DNA of 57,669 bases from Selenomonas sp. oral taxon 126 (GCF_001683335.1 NZ_CP016201.1:1671526-1729194), one strand, 5' to 3'. Counted from the stretch's first letter, positions 42,981 to 52,193 are shown. Notes: a model not told the origin generated them from the sequence alone. Program-made: numbers and translations.

Positions 42981-43758
42981 CTACTTGCGCAGGATTGCGC
43001 GAAACATCGACAGGATGCTCTGTCCGTACGAGTCGCCGGGAACTGCCCAGCGTCCGTTGAGATCCTCCCAATGCCCGAGTGTGCTTGTGCCGTAGACATT
43101 GCGGACGAGCGTGTATCTGGGGTCGACGACGGGCGCAACAGGCCGGCGCGTCGACGCATAGGCGAGCAGATGCTGGATATGTGCGCGCACGCCGATCTGC
43201 GAAGTGGCAAAGTAGGCTCCTTTCACTGTTGCACTCGTTGTGCCGAGTCCGCAGTAGTTGTTCTGGTCGGGGGTCACCGTGCCGCCGTAGCGAAAGAAGC
43301 CCGTCTCCTTGAGCGCCTGTGCAAACGCCACATCGGGGCGGATGCCCTCGCGCGCGCCCTCCTCATAGTAGTAGGAGACAAGCTCACGCGGCGTAACCGA
43401 GATCTCGGGGTTCGGATTCACGCTGAGAAGATAGTCCACGCACTGTTCCTGACTTGCGAGCGGCGTGCCGATGATGGCGGTGTCATACTCAGAGAGCGTT
43501 TGGGGCACACTGAACAGCGGCTCGGGGGGGGGCCTTTGACGCTGCCACAGCATTTGCCTCCGCAGCTTCCTTCATGAGTGCGTCGATGCGCGTACGGAAA
43601 TCCGCCTTTTCTGCGGGAGCAGCACCGCGCTCCGTACGAACCTTCGTCGTATTATCCGAATCGTGTGCGCGGCGCGCCTCGCCGGATGCCGCAGTCAGAA
43701 TGAAAAGCCCCGTGAGGGTTGCGGCAAGAGAGCCGCGCAGAAGAATATCCTTTCGCAA
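42981..43758 (-). pseudogene. Secreted glucosaminidase (GH73-like), frameshifted at a run of nine C; possibly phase-variable
   Basis: Two open frames that belong to one gene. The N-terminal part starts at TTG 43758 (ribosome site GGGAGG, 8 nt) and encodes a signal peptide (RKDILLRGSLAATLTGLFILTAASGEARRA) and a short linker up to AASKAPP. There a run of nine C on the coding strand (43524-43532) shifts the frame. The rest (from EPLFSVPQ) encodes a cell-wall glucosaminidase domain with the catalytic Glu in AFAQALKETGFFRYGG. Eight C would restore a 258-residue secreted hydrolase. Homopolymer slippage in a surface-protein gene suggests on/off switching; a sequencing error is the alternative. It lies between the NCS2 permease and ABC-F genes. 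Confidence 0.8.
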
Positions 43759-43799
43759 GTGATGAACCTCCCAATTTATTTTTTGAGGAGAAAAGTCCT

Positions 43800-45056
43800 C
43801 TACAGAATCCATTTGAGCAGGGCAAATACGGTGAAGAATGCCGTCAGCACCCATGTTGTACGTGTGATTTTCTGCCCTCGCGCCGTCGTGAGCAGTGTCC
43901 AGAAAATCAGCGCGAGCGTCAGCCCCGTCGCGATGTCGTATGACGCGAGGAGAAATACGGCGAGAACCGCACCCTCGCGCAGACCAATATCCTCAGTGGT
44001 GCGGAGTATCTGAATGCCGCGCGCAAGGAGCAGCAGCCCCGTCACGGCAAGCGCGATGGCGGGGACGGCGGGGAAATCCGCAAGCGCCTGCATCAGCGGC
44101 GCACAGGGCAGAATGAGGAGCAGCAGGAGTGCAGCGGCGAGTGCCGTATGCGGTATGCCCGCAATGCGGCACTTCTCGGTATTCTCGGATACGACGAGTG
44201 AGATCGGTGCAGCCGCCAGCGGAAATGCGCCGATGAACGCGGCAACGCCGCTGACCGAAAAGAGACGAAAGAGCGGCGCAGCATTCCCCTCATGTGCCCG
44301 TGCCGTCAACACTGCCATCGTCTCGATCATGAGTGCGAGCAGCAGCATCACGCCGAGCATGATCGCGGCAAACGGCTCCGTCTGCGGGAGCATCAGCGTA
44401 AATGCCGCAGAGAGATCGGGCGTGTAAAACGGCGCGGCGGGGATCTCCCAGAAGCCCTCCGCCCATGTGAGTGCGCCGATCAGCAGCATGCCAAGCGGCA
44501 GTGCCGCGCGTACGCCCCGTACAGAGAGCAGGAGGACGAGCAGAATGCCCGTCAGCGTGAAGTAGGTGAGCGGATCGCTGAGCGTTCCGCCCATCGTGAG
44601 CGCCCACGGCGACGGCAGGAGAATGCGCGCATAGAGTGCCGCCGTCACAAGCATTGTGAGTCCGAGACCCATGACAAGACCCGTGCGGACGATGGGGGGC
44701 ACGGCGTGCATGAGTGCCTCAGCGTACTTCGTGCGCGTGAGCGCAGCGCCGATGATGGAGACCGCTGCCGCAATGCCGAGCATCTCCTGCCACGTAAGAC
44801 CCTTTGCAATGATCTCCACATAGACGAGCCACGCCGTGATGGCGGGCGAGGGGAGTGCAATGAGCGTCCGTCCGCCGTATGAGGCGGCGAGTGTCCCGAT
44901 GATGCACGCAAGGACGCTGACCGTATATGCCGCTGCGAACGGCAGTCCCGCGCGTGCGCAGAGTGATGCCGTCAGCACAATCGTCAGCGCAGCAACGGAG
45001 ACAAGTACGAATGCAGATGAGAGTGCCGTGTGCGCATTATTTTTTTCGCCCGTCAT
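43800..45056 (-). CDS. NCS2-type nucleobase permease (AzgA-like)
   Basis: A 418-residue inner-membrane protein with about 12 hydrophobic segments. The pattern fits the AzgA branch of the NCS2 family (purine uptake): an early half with ALPSPAITAWLVYVEIIAKGLTWQEMLG, then AVPPIVRTGLVMGLGLTMLVTAALY, which resembles the family's 'aiP..l..ai..GiGlfia' segment. The later FxTxG-type signature is poorly kept (VSENTEKCRIAGIPHTALAAAL), so the substrate is uncertain. It has its own promoter and AGGGGGGAG ribosome site. The glucosaminidase gene follows after 41 bp. Confidence 0.75.
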   Translation of the reverse strand: MTGEKNNAHTALSSAFVLVSVAALTIVLTASLCARAGLPFAAAYTVSVLACIIGTLAASYGGRTLIALPSPAITAWLVYVEIIAKGLTWQEMLGIAAAVSIIGAALTRTKYAEALMHAVPPIVRTGLVMGLGLTMLVTAALYARILLPSPWALTMGGTLSDPLTYFTLTGILLVLLLSVRGVRAALPLGMLLIGALTWAEGFWEIPAAPFYTPDLSAAFTLMLPQTEPFAAIMLGVMLLLALMIETMAVLTARAHEGNAAPLFRLFSVSGVAAFIGAFPLAAAPISLVVSENTEKCRIAGIPHTALAAALLLLLILPCAPLMQALADFPAVPAIALAVTGLLLLARGIQILRTTEDIGLREGAVLAVFLLASYDIATGLTLALIFWTLLTTARGQKITRTTWVLTAFFTVFALLKWIL

Positions 45057-45088
45057 AACTCCCCCCTGCAGCGCACCAAAACATTTTT

Positions 45089-45117
45089 ATTTTATCACAA
45101 AGGAAAGGATTTCACAA
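45089..45117 (-). promoter_or_regulatory. Promoter of the NCS2 permease gene
   Basis: On the minus strand, TTGTGA (45117-45112), a 17-bp spacer and TAAAAT (45094-45089), 32 bp before the start codon. Confidence 0.6.
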
Positions 45118-45161
45118 ATGGGAATCAGAAGATCCAGTGCAAATGTCCATGCAATGACCGT

Positions 45162-45189
45162 AAAAAAATCCCCGCAGATGCGCGGGGAT
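45162..45189 (-). terminator. Terminator of alr
   Basis: ATCCCCGC / GCGGGGAT stem with a 6-nt loop, followed on the minus strand by a T7 run; 17 bp after the alr stop. Confidence 0.88.
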
Positions 45190-45206
45190 GAGATGACTTT
45201 ATCGAA

Positions 45207-46313
45207 TTACTCCACGTAGATCCGTGAGACGTGCTTCGAGACGAGGCAGAGCACCTCGTAGCTGATCGTATCTGCCCAGCGTGCAAGATCGTCCGCCGTG
45301 AGCGTCTGCGAGCCGAAGAGGGTCACGATGTCTCCGAGTTTTGCCTCGGGGATGTCCGTGATATCGATCATGCACTGATCCATGCAGATGCGTCCCGCAA
45401 TCGGTGCGCGCTTCCCGCAGACCTCCACGAATCCGCCCGTGTAGGCGCGGAGGTAGCCGTCCGCATAGCCGACGGAGATCGTCGCAATGCGGCTCTCACG
45501 CGCGGCGATGAAGTTGCGCCCGTATCCGATGGATGTGCCGGGCGGGATCGTCTTGATGTAGACAATGCGTGCGCAGAAGCGCATCGCAGGGCGAAGATCG
45601 AGCGGGCGCGTCACCTCGTCGGACGGCCAGAGGCCATATTGCAGAATGCCCGCGCGCACCATGTCGAAATGCACATTGGGCAGATCGAGTATTGCAGCGG
45701 ACTCGGCGATGTGGCGGATCGGAATGTCGATACCCACCGCCTCGATTGCCTCGCATGCCTCTTGAAAACGTCGAATCTGCTCCATGGAAAATGTCTTGTC
45801 CGCGATGTCTGCAAGCGCGAAATGCGAGAAAACGCCCTCTAGTTCGATGCCCGGCATGGCGGTAATGACGCGTGCAAAGTGCGCTGCGTCCTCGGGGCGG
45901 ACGCCGATGCGGCCGAGTCCCGTATCGACAGCGAGGTGTACCTTGACCCGTTTGCCCTGCGCGACAGCCTCCGCCGAGAGTGCCTGCACGAGATCGAGAC
46001 GGCAGACCGTCTGTGTGAGATCGGCGTCCACGATGTCGAATGAGCTGTCCGGCTTCGTCAGTCCGAGGATGAGGAGCGGCGTTGTAAATCCCGCCTCACG
46101 CAGCTTCATCGCCTCGGAGATCGTTGCAACTGCGAGGTACTCTGCGCCCGCCGCGATTGCCTTGCGTGCGACAGCAATCGCACCATGTCCGTAGGCATCC
46201 GCCTTGACCACGGCACAGAGCTTTGCACCCGTCTGCATATGTTTGCGAATTTCTTTGTAGTTGTGGGCAATCGCTCCGAGATCAATCTCGACCCACGCCG
46301 CACGGCTTGGCAT
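45207..46313 (-). CDS. alr: Alanine racemase
   Basis: A PLP enzyme interconverting L- and D-alanine for peptidoglycan. The start is set at ATG 46313 (MPSRAAWVEIDLGAIAHNYKEI), because AAAGGATGAG lies 5-8 nt upstream; the ATG at 46322 lies inside that site. It has 368 residues. The PLP lysine is in AVVKADAYGHGA, the second catalytic residue Tyr in SIGYGRNF, and AGRICMDQCMIDI is the conserved C-terminal-domain stretch. Its product feeds the Ddl half of the murC/ddl fusion. The gene lies near alanine dehydrogenase and an amino-acid permease. Confidence 0.96.
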   Translation of the reverse strand: MPSRAAWVEIDLGAIAHNYKEIRKHMQTGAKLCAVVKADAYGHGAIAVARKAIAAGAEYLAVATISEAMKLREAGFTTPLLILGLTKPDSSFDIVDADLTQTVCRLDLVQALSAEAVAQGKRVKVHLAVDTGLGRIGVRPEDAAHFARVITAMPGIELEGVFSHFALADIADKTFSMEQIRRFQEACEAIEAVGIDIPIRHIAESAAILDLPNVHFDMVRAGILQYGLWPSDEVTRPLDLRPAMRFCARIVYIKTIPPGTSIGYGRNFIAARESRIATISVGYADGYLRAYTGGFVEVCGKRAPIAGRICMDQCMIDITDIPEAKLGDIVTLFGSQTLTADDLARWADTISYEVLCLVSKHVSRIYVE

Positions 46314-46429
46314 AGGGCTCATCCTTTCAAATTCTTGTCATATCCTAAAATTAGCCCTATCATTTTAGCGTATGCAAGGAATTTATGCAATGTATTCTTA
46401 TTTGTGAAAGATGTATCGTATTCCAATAG

Positions 46430-46457
46430 AAAACAGCCCGTCCATAGGACGGGCTGT
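46430..46457 (-). terminator. Terminator of the amino-acid permease gene
   Basis: A perfect 11-bp stem ACAGCCCGTCC / GGACGGGCTGT with a 3-nt loop; TTTTC follows on the minus strand. Confidence 0.85.
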
Positions 46458-46479
46458 AAAGTCTTACAGGGGATGGATA

Positions 46480-47859
46480 CTATTTCTTTTCCCAGCAGCG
46501 ATGCGATGGAGCGTAGCTGGCATAGAAGAAGTAACCAAGAATCATGAGCACAATGAACGTGATGTTCGTCACGAGCGAGAGCGCCCAGATGAGATAGAGG
46601 CAGACAGCCATACCGATCGGTGCGAGCACGTAGAGCAGGGGGAAGTGGAACGTGCGCGGCAGGTCGGGAGAATGACGGCGGAGCGCAATCAGACCCACGA
46701 AGACGATGAAGAATGCCGCGAGAACACCAGTGTTCGCAAGCTCGACGATGTAGAGCATCGGGACGCAGCCTGCAATGAAGGCAATGATGACGGAGCCGAC
46801 GAGGGTAATGAAGTACGGCGTGCCGTATTTCGGATGAATATTCGCCATCGACTTCGGCAGGAAGCCGTCACGCGACATTGCAAAGAAGACGCGTGCCTGA
46901 CCGAAGATGTAAACGATCAGCGTTGTGATCATACCGAAGAGGATGCCGACGGTAACGAGGTTTGCCAGCCCCGTGTAGCCGATGAGACGGAGGCAGTAGG
47001 CAACCGGATCTGCGCGGTCGAGATCTGCGTAGTTGACCGTACCCGTGAGGACGAATGCCACGACAGAGTAGATGCAGAGGCAGACAAAGACCGATGCAAT
47101 GATGCCGATTGGGAGGCTCTTCTCGGGCGTCTTGCACTCCTCGGCGGAGGTTGCAACCGTATCGAAGCCCATGAAGGAGAAGAACACGACCGCTGCGCCC
47201 GTCATGATGCCGGCAGCACCAAAGGGCAGGAACGGCTCCATATTCTTCGCCATATCCATATGGGGCGAGGTGACGACAACGAATGCGACAATTGCACACA
47301 GCGTGAGCGAGATGAGGATCGCGTTGAGACGCGAGCTTTCCTTCGTGCCATGCGCGAGGATGAAGCCGATGAGGAGGGTGATAACGACGGCGGGGAGGTT
47401 GATGATACCGCCCTCTGGTGCCGTTGTGAGAAGCGCCTTTGGTATCTCCATCCCGAGGGATGCCATCATTCCTGAGAAGTAGGCGGAGAAACCGACGGCA
47501 ACCGCACTCGCGGTAACGATGTAGCCGATGATCAGCGACCACCCGCACAGGAACGCCATGCCCTCACCGAGAGATGCGAACGTATAGGCATACGCACTGC
47601 CCGCAGCGGGGATCAGCGATGCGAGCTCGGCGTAGGCAAGTCCGACGAGCATACAGAGAAGACCTGCGGCAACGAAGGATAATACAATACCGGGGCCTGC
47701 GTAGCGCGCGGCACCGATACCGGTCAGAACGAACACGCCCGAGCCGATGATGCCGCCGATGCCAAGGAAGGTAAGGTCAAGAGTGCTCAGCGTGCGGAGC
47801 ATTCCGCTGCCTTCGCGTTGCGCACTGAAGTCCTCCAGTGTTTTCTTCTTAAAAAACAT
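46480..47859 (-). CDS. APC superfamily amino-acid permease
   Basis: An inner-membrane transporter of 459 residues with about 12 hydrophobic segments. The first helix carries LGIGGIIGSGVFVLTG, the unwound-helix substrate motif of APC permeases. PAAGSAYAYTFASLGEGMAFLCGWSLI is the second conserved block, and FFSFMGFDTVATSAEECKTPEKSLP is the sixth-helix/loop block typical of the cationic amino acid/YfnA-like subgroup. Neighbours are ald and alr, so alanine or a related small amino acid is a possible substrate, by context only. A 31-bp MITE-like remnant lies upstream. Confidence 0.9.
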   Translation of the reverse strand: MFFKKKTLEDFSAQREGSGMLRTLSTLDLTFLGIGGIIGSGVFVLTGIGAARYAGPGIVLSFVAAGLLCMLVGLAYAELASLIPAAGSAYAYTFASLGEGMAFLCGWSLIIGYIVTASAVAVGFSAYFSGMMASLGMEIPKALLTTAPEGGIINLPAVVITLLIGFILAHGTKESSRLNAILISLTLCAIVAFVVVTSPHMDMAKNMEPFLPFGAAGIMTGAAVVFFSFMGFDTVATSAEECKTPEKSLPIGIIASVFVCLCIYSVVAFVLTGTVNYADLDRADPVAYCLRLIGYTGLANLVTVGILFGMITTLIVYIFGQARVFFAMSRDGFLPKSMANIHPKYGTPYFITLVGSVIIAFIAGCVPMLYIVELANTGVLAAFFIVFVGLIALRRHSPDLPRTFHFPLLYVLAPIGMAVCLYLIWALSLVTNITFIVLMILGYFFYASYAPSHRCWEKK

Positions 47860-47896
47860 ACAAAGACCTCCAAGCCTTTCTTTTCAGTTTTCATTG

Positions 47897-47926
47897 AGGA
47901 ACCGTTGAATTCACAAGTGATTCCTA
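47897..47926. repeat. 31-bp fused-end remnant of the MITE-like family, between ald and the permease gene
   Basis: AGGAACCGTTGAATTC...GTGATTCCT matches the hicA/hicB remnant at 24 of 31 positions by eye and has the same left-end/right-end layout. Confidence 0.5.
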
Positions 47927-47927
47927 A

Positions 47928-47984
47928 GAAAAAGGGGGCTGTTTCACGGCGCATATGGAAGCATATGGGAGTGAAACAGCCCCT
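47928..47984 (-). terminator. Terminator of ald
   Basis: GGGGCTGTTTCAC / GTGAAACAGCCCC is a 13-bp stem with a long CATATG-containing loop, followed on the minus strand by TTTTTCTT; 20 bp after the stop. Confidence 0.85.
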
Positions 47985-48003
47985 CAGCAGTCAGCGTAGA
48001 GAA

Positions 48004-49125
48004 TTAAGCAAGGAACTCGTCAATGGGCTTGAACGGAATGTTCAGCGCCTTGGAGACCGGCTCGTTCGTGAGATGCCCGTCGATGGTGTTGAGACCATAC
48101 TTGAAGCCGGGGATATCGCGGAGAGCTGCCTTGTAGCCCTTGTTTGCGAGTGCGAGAGCATACTCGATCGTTGCGTTCGTGATGCCGAGCGTGGAGGTAC
48201 GCGATACAGCACCCGGGATGTTTGCAACGGAGTAGTGGACAACGCCATGCTTCTCGAACGTCGGGTTCTCATGCGTCGTGCAGTGGTCGCAGGTCTGGAT
48301 GGAGCCGCCCTGGTCGATTGCAACGTCGACGACAACGGAGCCCTTCTTCATCGTCTTGATCATGTCCTCGGTGACGAGGGTCGGCGTACGGCCGCCCGGC
48401 ACGAGAACCGAGCCAATGAGGAGGTCTGCCTCCTTGACCCATTTTGCGATGTTGTAGCTCGAGGAGTACTCCGTGACAACACGACCGCCGAAGATCTCAT
48501 CGAGATAGCGGAGACGCTCAATCGAGAGGTCGATGATGGTGACGCGTGCGCCGAGACCAACAGCAATCTTTGCTGCATTCGTGCCGACGTTGCCGCCGCC
48601 GATGATGACGACCTGTCCTGCTGCGACACCTGCGATACCGCCGAGGAGGACGCCGCTGCCGCCGTAACGGCTCTCAAGGAACTGTGCGCCGATCTGGACG
48701 GACATACGGCCTGCAATTTCGCTCATCGGTGCGAGCAGGGGGAGACCACGGCCGCCCTTGGCGATAACCGTCTCATAGGCAATGCCGACAACCTTCTTCT
48801 TGAGGAGAGCTTCCGTCAGTTCGGGCTCAGCTGCGAGATGGAGGTAGGTGAAGAGGATCTGCCCCTCATGGAAGAGGTCATACTCGGATTCAAGCGGCTC
48901 TTTCACCTTAACAATCATTTCAGAACGATCAAACAGAGCCTTCTTGTCCGAGACGATCTCAGCGCCAACAGCCTTGTAATCGGCATCCGTGAAGCCGCTG
49001 CCAACGCCGGCGCCCTCTTCGATCAGGACCGTGTGACCAGCACGGCGCATCGCCTCGACACCCGAAGGGGTCATACCGACGCGGAACTCATTGTTCTTGA
49101 TTTCCTTCGAAACGCCAACAATCAT
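48004..49125 (-). CDS. ald: Alanine dehydrogenase
   Basis: Interconverts L-alanine and pyruvate + ammonia with NAD(H). It has 373 residues, the family length. The start [20 protein letters not shown] includes the substrate-binding Arg/Lys region. [11 protein letters not shown] holds the catalytic His. The NAD site is [21 protein letters not shown] with the acidic end IDL. The C-terminal DQGGSIQT and [20 protein letters not shown]-like blocks are conserved (here the Gly is Ala: VANIPG). A consensus promoter lies 90 bp upstream. Its place next to a permease and alr suggests an alanine-use module. Confidence 0.95.
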   Translation of the reverse strand: MIVGVSKEIKNNEFRVGMTPSGVEAMRRAGHTVLIEEGAGVGSGFTDADYKAVGAEIVSDKKALFDRSEMIVKVKEPLESEYDLFHEGQILFTYLHLAAEPELTEALLKKKVVGIAYETVIAKGGRGLPLLAPMSEIAGRMSVQIGAQFLESRYGGSGVLLGGIAGVAAGQVVIIGGGNVGTNAAKIAVGLGARVTIIDLSIERLRYLDEIFGGRVVTEYSSSYNIAKWVKEADLLIGSVLVPGGRTPTLVTEDMIKTMKKGSVVVDVAIDQGGSIQTCDHCTTHENPTFEKHGVVHYSVANIPGAVSRTSTLGITNATIEYALALANKGYKAALRDIPGFKYGLNTIDGHLTNEPVSKALNIPFKPIDEFLA

Positions 49126-49211
49126 GTTTTTTTCCTCCTACTACAGATAGATAAAAAATACAGAAGGTTTGAAACGGCTAGGGGAATTTCTAAAGGTATA
49201 CCCTATTTGGG

Positions 49212-49241
49212 ATTTTAATATAATTCAGACACTTTTGTCAA
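49212..49241 (-). promoter_or_regulatory. Promoter of ald
   Basis: On the minus strand, consensus TTGACA (49241-49236), an 18-bp spacer and TAAAAT (49217-49212). Confidence 0.65.
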
Positions 49242-49327
49242 GTACTAAAAGTAATTTTTTTTTAACTACTGTGCATATTAGTCCACATGATTATGGGGGA
49301 AACAAGCAAATACGCGCGTCTGTCCTG

Positions 49328-50656
49328 TCAGCCCTCTGCCTCGCGCCTTTCGATAATTCTATTGATCTCGCGCAGCTGTTGTGCTTCGATGCGCTTCTGG
49401 ATGAAGATATTCGGGATGGAGACACCGACGACAATGGCGAGGATAATGGTCACGCCATCCACGCCGAAGCGCAGTGCCTCCAAGAGCTCCTCGACGGAGA
49501 TGGTCTGGATGTGCAGGATAGCAAAGAGCAGACGGTAGAGGAGTACGCCGGGGACAAGCGGGATGATGGGTGGGATGATGAGCAGTGTATTCGGTGTGTG
49601 GACGATGTGGATCACCTTGAGTGCGGAGATGCCGACGACTGCTGCTGCAGCAAACGAACCGACCGCCTGTGACAAATTGCATTCGATCATGAGGACGTTG
49701 CGGATGAGCATTGTGAGGGTGCCTTCGAGCGCGACGATTGCGAGCAGTTTTTTCGGCGTGTTGAATATGATGGAGAAGCCGACAGCCGCCAGTGCTGCTG
49801 CGACTGCCTGTTCGAGGTAGGCAGCTGTCGGTTGGATGTGGACATCGGAGATGTTTTCGATGCCGGTGGAGAGGATGGCAAAGGCGATGCCGAAGGTCAT
49901 TCCTCCGATGATGAGTATCGTGTCGATGGCACGGGTCATTCCGGAGGAAATATAGCGGTTGATGACGTCGCTTGCAGAGTTGATGATTGGAAATCCGGGA
50001 ACGAGAAAGATGGTGCAGGCAACGAGTGCGTACCACATGGTGCCGCATCTAAATAGCATTGGGATGAGCCACGCAGATATGGTGGCGGCAAATGCTGCAA
50101 TCATGGCGCAGGCATAGGGATTGAATTCATTTCTTGTGCTGAGGCGGTGAGCACTGAATCCGACGAGTGCCGCAATGGCTGCGATGAGTGTTTCCGGCAA
50201 ACTTCCGCCAAAGAGTGTGCAGGAAGCGCCTGAGCCGGCGGCAGCGCCAAGTGCGGTGAGGAAGGTCGAGTAGCAGCGTGGGCGCTGCCAGATTCGATTG
50301 ACGGCATTTTCGATGGCATTCATGGGCGTGTTGCCGCGCAGGATGCGCCAAGTCAGCTTGCTGATGGCTTCGATGACGGCGAGATTGACACCGTGCTTCA
50401 TGCACTTGCGAAATTGGGTGAAGGATCGCTCGCCGTCTGTGACATTCAGCATGAGCGTTGTATAGGTGACATGAGACTGGATCTGGTCGGACGGGATGCG
50501 CAGATGTGCTGCTGCGCGCCGCATATCCCGTATGATCCGTGCGCAGTCTGCACCGCTTTCCATGAGCGCCTGTCCGATATCGAGCAGGATCTTCATCTTG
50601 TGGTTGAGTGTCCGGTTATCGTCCGCCGATGCATTTTTGATGGGTGCAATATTCAT
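49328..50656 (-). CDS. Threonine/serine exporter family protein (ThrE-like), copy 1
   Basis: A 442-residue membrane protein with both ThrE halves: a soluble-start domain (about 1-120, NHKMKILLDIGQALMESGADCARI...HVTYTTLM) with an amphipathic N-terminus, then five hydrophobic segments, and a second ThrE_2-like half (about 290-420) with five more. Family members export threonine and serine; this specificity is not visible in the sequence. The ATG at 50656 follows GAAAGG at a long distance. A paralogue follows upstream in tandem; this copy uses more AT-ending codons than its twin. No clear terminator is seen before ald. Confidence 0.85.
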   Translation of the reverse strand: MNIAPIKNASADDNRTLNHKMKILLDIGQALMESGADCARIIRDMRRAAAHLRIPSDQIQSHVTYTTLMLNVTDGERSFTQFRKCMKHGVNLAVIEAISKLTWRILRGNTPMNAIENAVNRIWQRPRCYSTFLTALGAAAGSGASCTLFGGSLPETLIAAIAALVGFSAHRLSTRNEFNPYACAMIAAFAATISAWLIPMLFRCGTMWYALVACTIFLVPGFPIINSASDVINRYISSGMTRAIDTILIIGGMTFGIAFAILSTGIENISDVHIQPTAAYLEQAVAAALAAVGFSIIFNTPKKLLAIVALEGTLTMLIRNVLMIECNLSQAVGSFAAAAVVGISALKVIHIVHTPNTLLIIPPIIPLVPGVLLYRLLFAILHIQTISVEELLEALRFGVDGVTIILAIVVGVSIPNIFIQKRIEAQQLREINRIIERREAEG

Positions 50657-50734
50657 GAGAGCATCATCTGACCTTTCTATACGATATATTATTTATTATA
50701 TCATAAATAATATAAATATAAAATAGATGACACC

Positions 50735-50765
50735 ACACAAAAAAGCCGCCGTCAGGCAGCTTTTT
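50735..50765 (-). terminator. Terminator of ThrE-like copy 2
   Basis: AAAAAGCTGCC / GGCGGCTTTTTT with a 4-nt TGAC loop and one G-T wobble, 26 bp after the stop on the minus strand. Confidence 0.8.
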
Positions 50766-50790
50766 ATGGAGATGTGGAGGAAGAAGACCG

Positions 50791-52116
50791 CTACGCATCC
50801 TCACGCGCAGCAATAATGTCGCTGATCTCACGCTGCTGCTGCGCCTCAATGCGCTTCTGGATGAAGATGTTCGGGATGGAGACGCCAACGACGACAGCGA
50901 GGATGATGGTGACGCCGTTCACGCCGAAGCGCAGTGCCTCGAGCAGCTCCTCGACGGAGATGGTCTGGATGTGCAGGACGGCGAAGAGGAGGCGGTAGAG
51001 GAGGACGCAGGGGATGAGCGGGATGACGGGCGGGATGATGAGCAGGGTGTTCGGCGTGTGGACGATGTGGATGATTTTGAGGGCGGCGATGCCGACGACA
51101 GCGGCAGCCGCAAAGGAGCCGATGGACTGCGGCAGTCCGAACTCGAGCATGAGGACGTTGCGGATGAGCATGGTCACGATGCCCTCGAACGCAACGATGG
51201 CGAGCAGTTTCTTTGGTGTGTTGAACATGATGGAGAAGCCGCCCGCTGCGAGGATGGCAGCAATCGCCTGATTGAGATAACTGTCCGTCGGCTGTATGTG
51301 CACATCCGATATGTTGTGCACGCCTGCAACGAGGATGGCGAAGGCGATGCCGAAGGTCATGCCCCCGATGATGAGCATGGTATCCATTGCGCGCGTCATG
51401 CCAGAGGTGGTGAAGCGGTTCAGCATATCGCTCGCGGCGTTGATGGAGGGGAAGCCCGGCATGAGGAAGATGGTGCAGGCGACAAGCGCGTACCACATTG
51501 TAGGAAGTCCGAGCGCAGCGGGGATGATCCACGCGAAGAGCGTTGCTACAAAGCCCGTAATCATGGCACATGCATATGGATTGAATGCGTATCGCGTGCT
51601 CGTGCGGTGCGCGATGAAGCCCATGAGTGCCGCGATGGTGGCGACCAGTGCCTCGAGCCAGCTGCCGCCGAAGAGCTTGCACGAGCCGCCCGAGCCGACG
51701 GCGGCGCCGAGCGCGATGATCCAGTCGGGATAGCAGAGGGGGCGCTCGCGGATGCGGTTGATCGCGCGCTCGATCGGATTCAGCGGTGTATTACCGCGCA
51801 GAATGCGCCATGTCAGCTTGCTGACGGCGGCAAGGATGGCGAGGTTGACGCCGTGTTTGTTGCATTTGCGGAACTGCGTGAACGAGCGCTCGCCGTCGCT
51901 GACGCAGAGCATGAGCGTCGTGTAGGTCACATGTGACTGGATCTGCTCGGCGGGAATCCTGAGATGCACCGCCGCGCGCCGCATATCACGCACGATGCGC
52001 GAACAGTCTGCGCCGTTCTCCATCAATGTCTGCCCAATGTCGAGCAGGATCTTCATCTTGTGGTTGAGCATTTTATTGCTGTCTTTGGAGGCGTTTTGTA
52101 TGAGTTCAGTGTTCAT
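50791..52116 (-). CDS. Threonine/serine exporter family protein (ThrE-like), copy 2
   Basis: A 441-residue paralogue of the neighbouring gene, with the same two-half layout (NHKMKILLDIGQTLMENGADCSRIVRDMRRAA...; second half ending NIFIQKRIEAQQQREI). The start at 52116 (MNTELIQNASK) is chosen by alignment with copy 1 (MNIAPIKNASA); the frame is open nine codons further. Its codon use is more GC-rich than copy 1, closer to the rest of the window. The two genes lie 134 bp apart in tandem with a terminator and a very AT-rich stretch between them, so they are separate units. Confidence 0.85.
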   Translation of the reverse strand: MNTELIQNASKDSNKMLNHKMKILLDIGQTLMENGADCSRIVRDMRRAAVHLRIPAEQIQSHVTYTTLMLCVSDGERSFTQFRKCNKHGVNLAILAAVSKLTWRILRGNTPLNPIERAINRIRERPLCYPDWIIALGAAVGSGGSCKLFGGSWLEALVATIAALMGFIAHRTSTRYAFNPYACAMITGFVATLFAWIIPAALGLPTMWYALVACTIFLMPGFPSINAASDMLNRFTTSGMTRAMDTMLIIGGMTFGIAFAILVAGVHNISDVHIQPTDSYLNQAIAAILAAGGFSIMFNTPKKLLAIVAFEGIVTMLIRNVLMLEFGLPQSIGSFAAAAVVGIAALKIIHIVHTPNTLLIIPPVIPLIPCVLLYRLLFAVLHIQTISVEELLEALRFGVNGVTIILAVVVGVSIPNIFIQKRIEAQQQREISDIIAAREDA

Positions 52117-52163
52117 AGGAGCATCACGATTTGCCTTTCTCACCTGCTTACAATATTTTTGTC

Positions 52164-52193
52164 ATTATATCACAGAAGATTATCGGCGTGAAA
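52164..52193 (-). promoter_or_regulatory. Possible promoter of ThrE-like copy 2
   Basis: On the minus strand, TTTCAC (52193-52188), an 18-bp spacer and TATAAT (52169-52164). The -10 is perfect, the -35 weak. Confidence 0.4.

Noticed and set aside
45118-45219. A 33-codon plus-strand open frame with a good GGAAAGGA ribosome site
   Set aside because: The purine stretch is the spacer of the minus-strand permease promoter, the frame runs through the alr terminator hairpin, and no plus-strand promoter is seen. It could be revisited if small-protein data exist.
49126-49327. Searched the ald/ThrE gap for a small gene or RNA
   Set aside because: Only the ald promoter and a T-rich stretch are visible; no open frame with a ribosome site and no stable hairpin.
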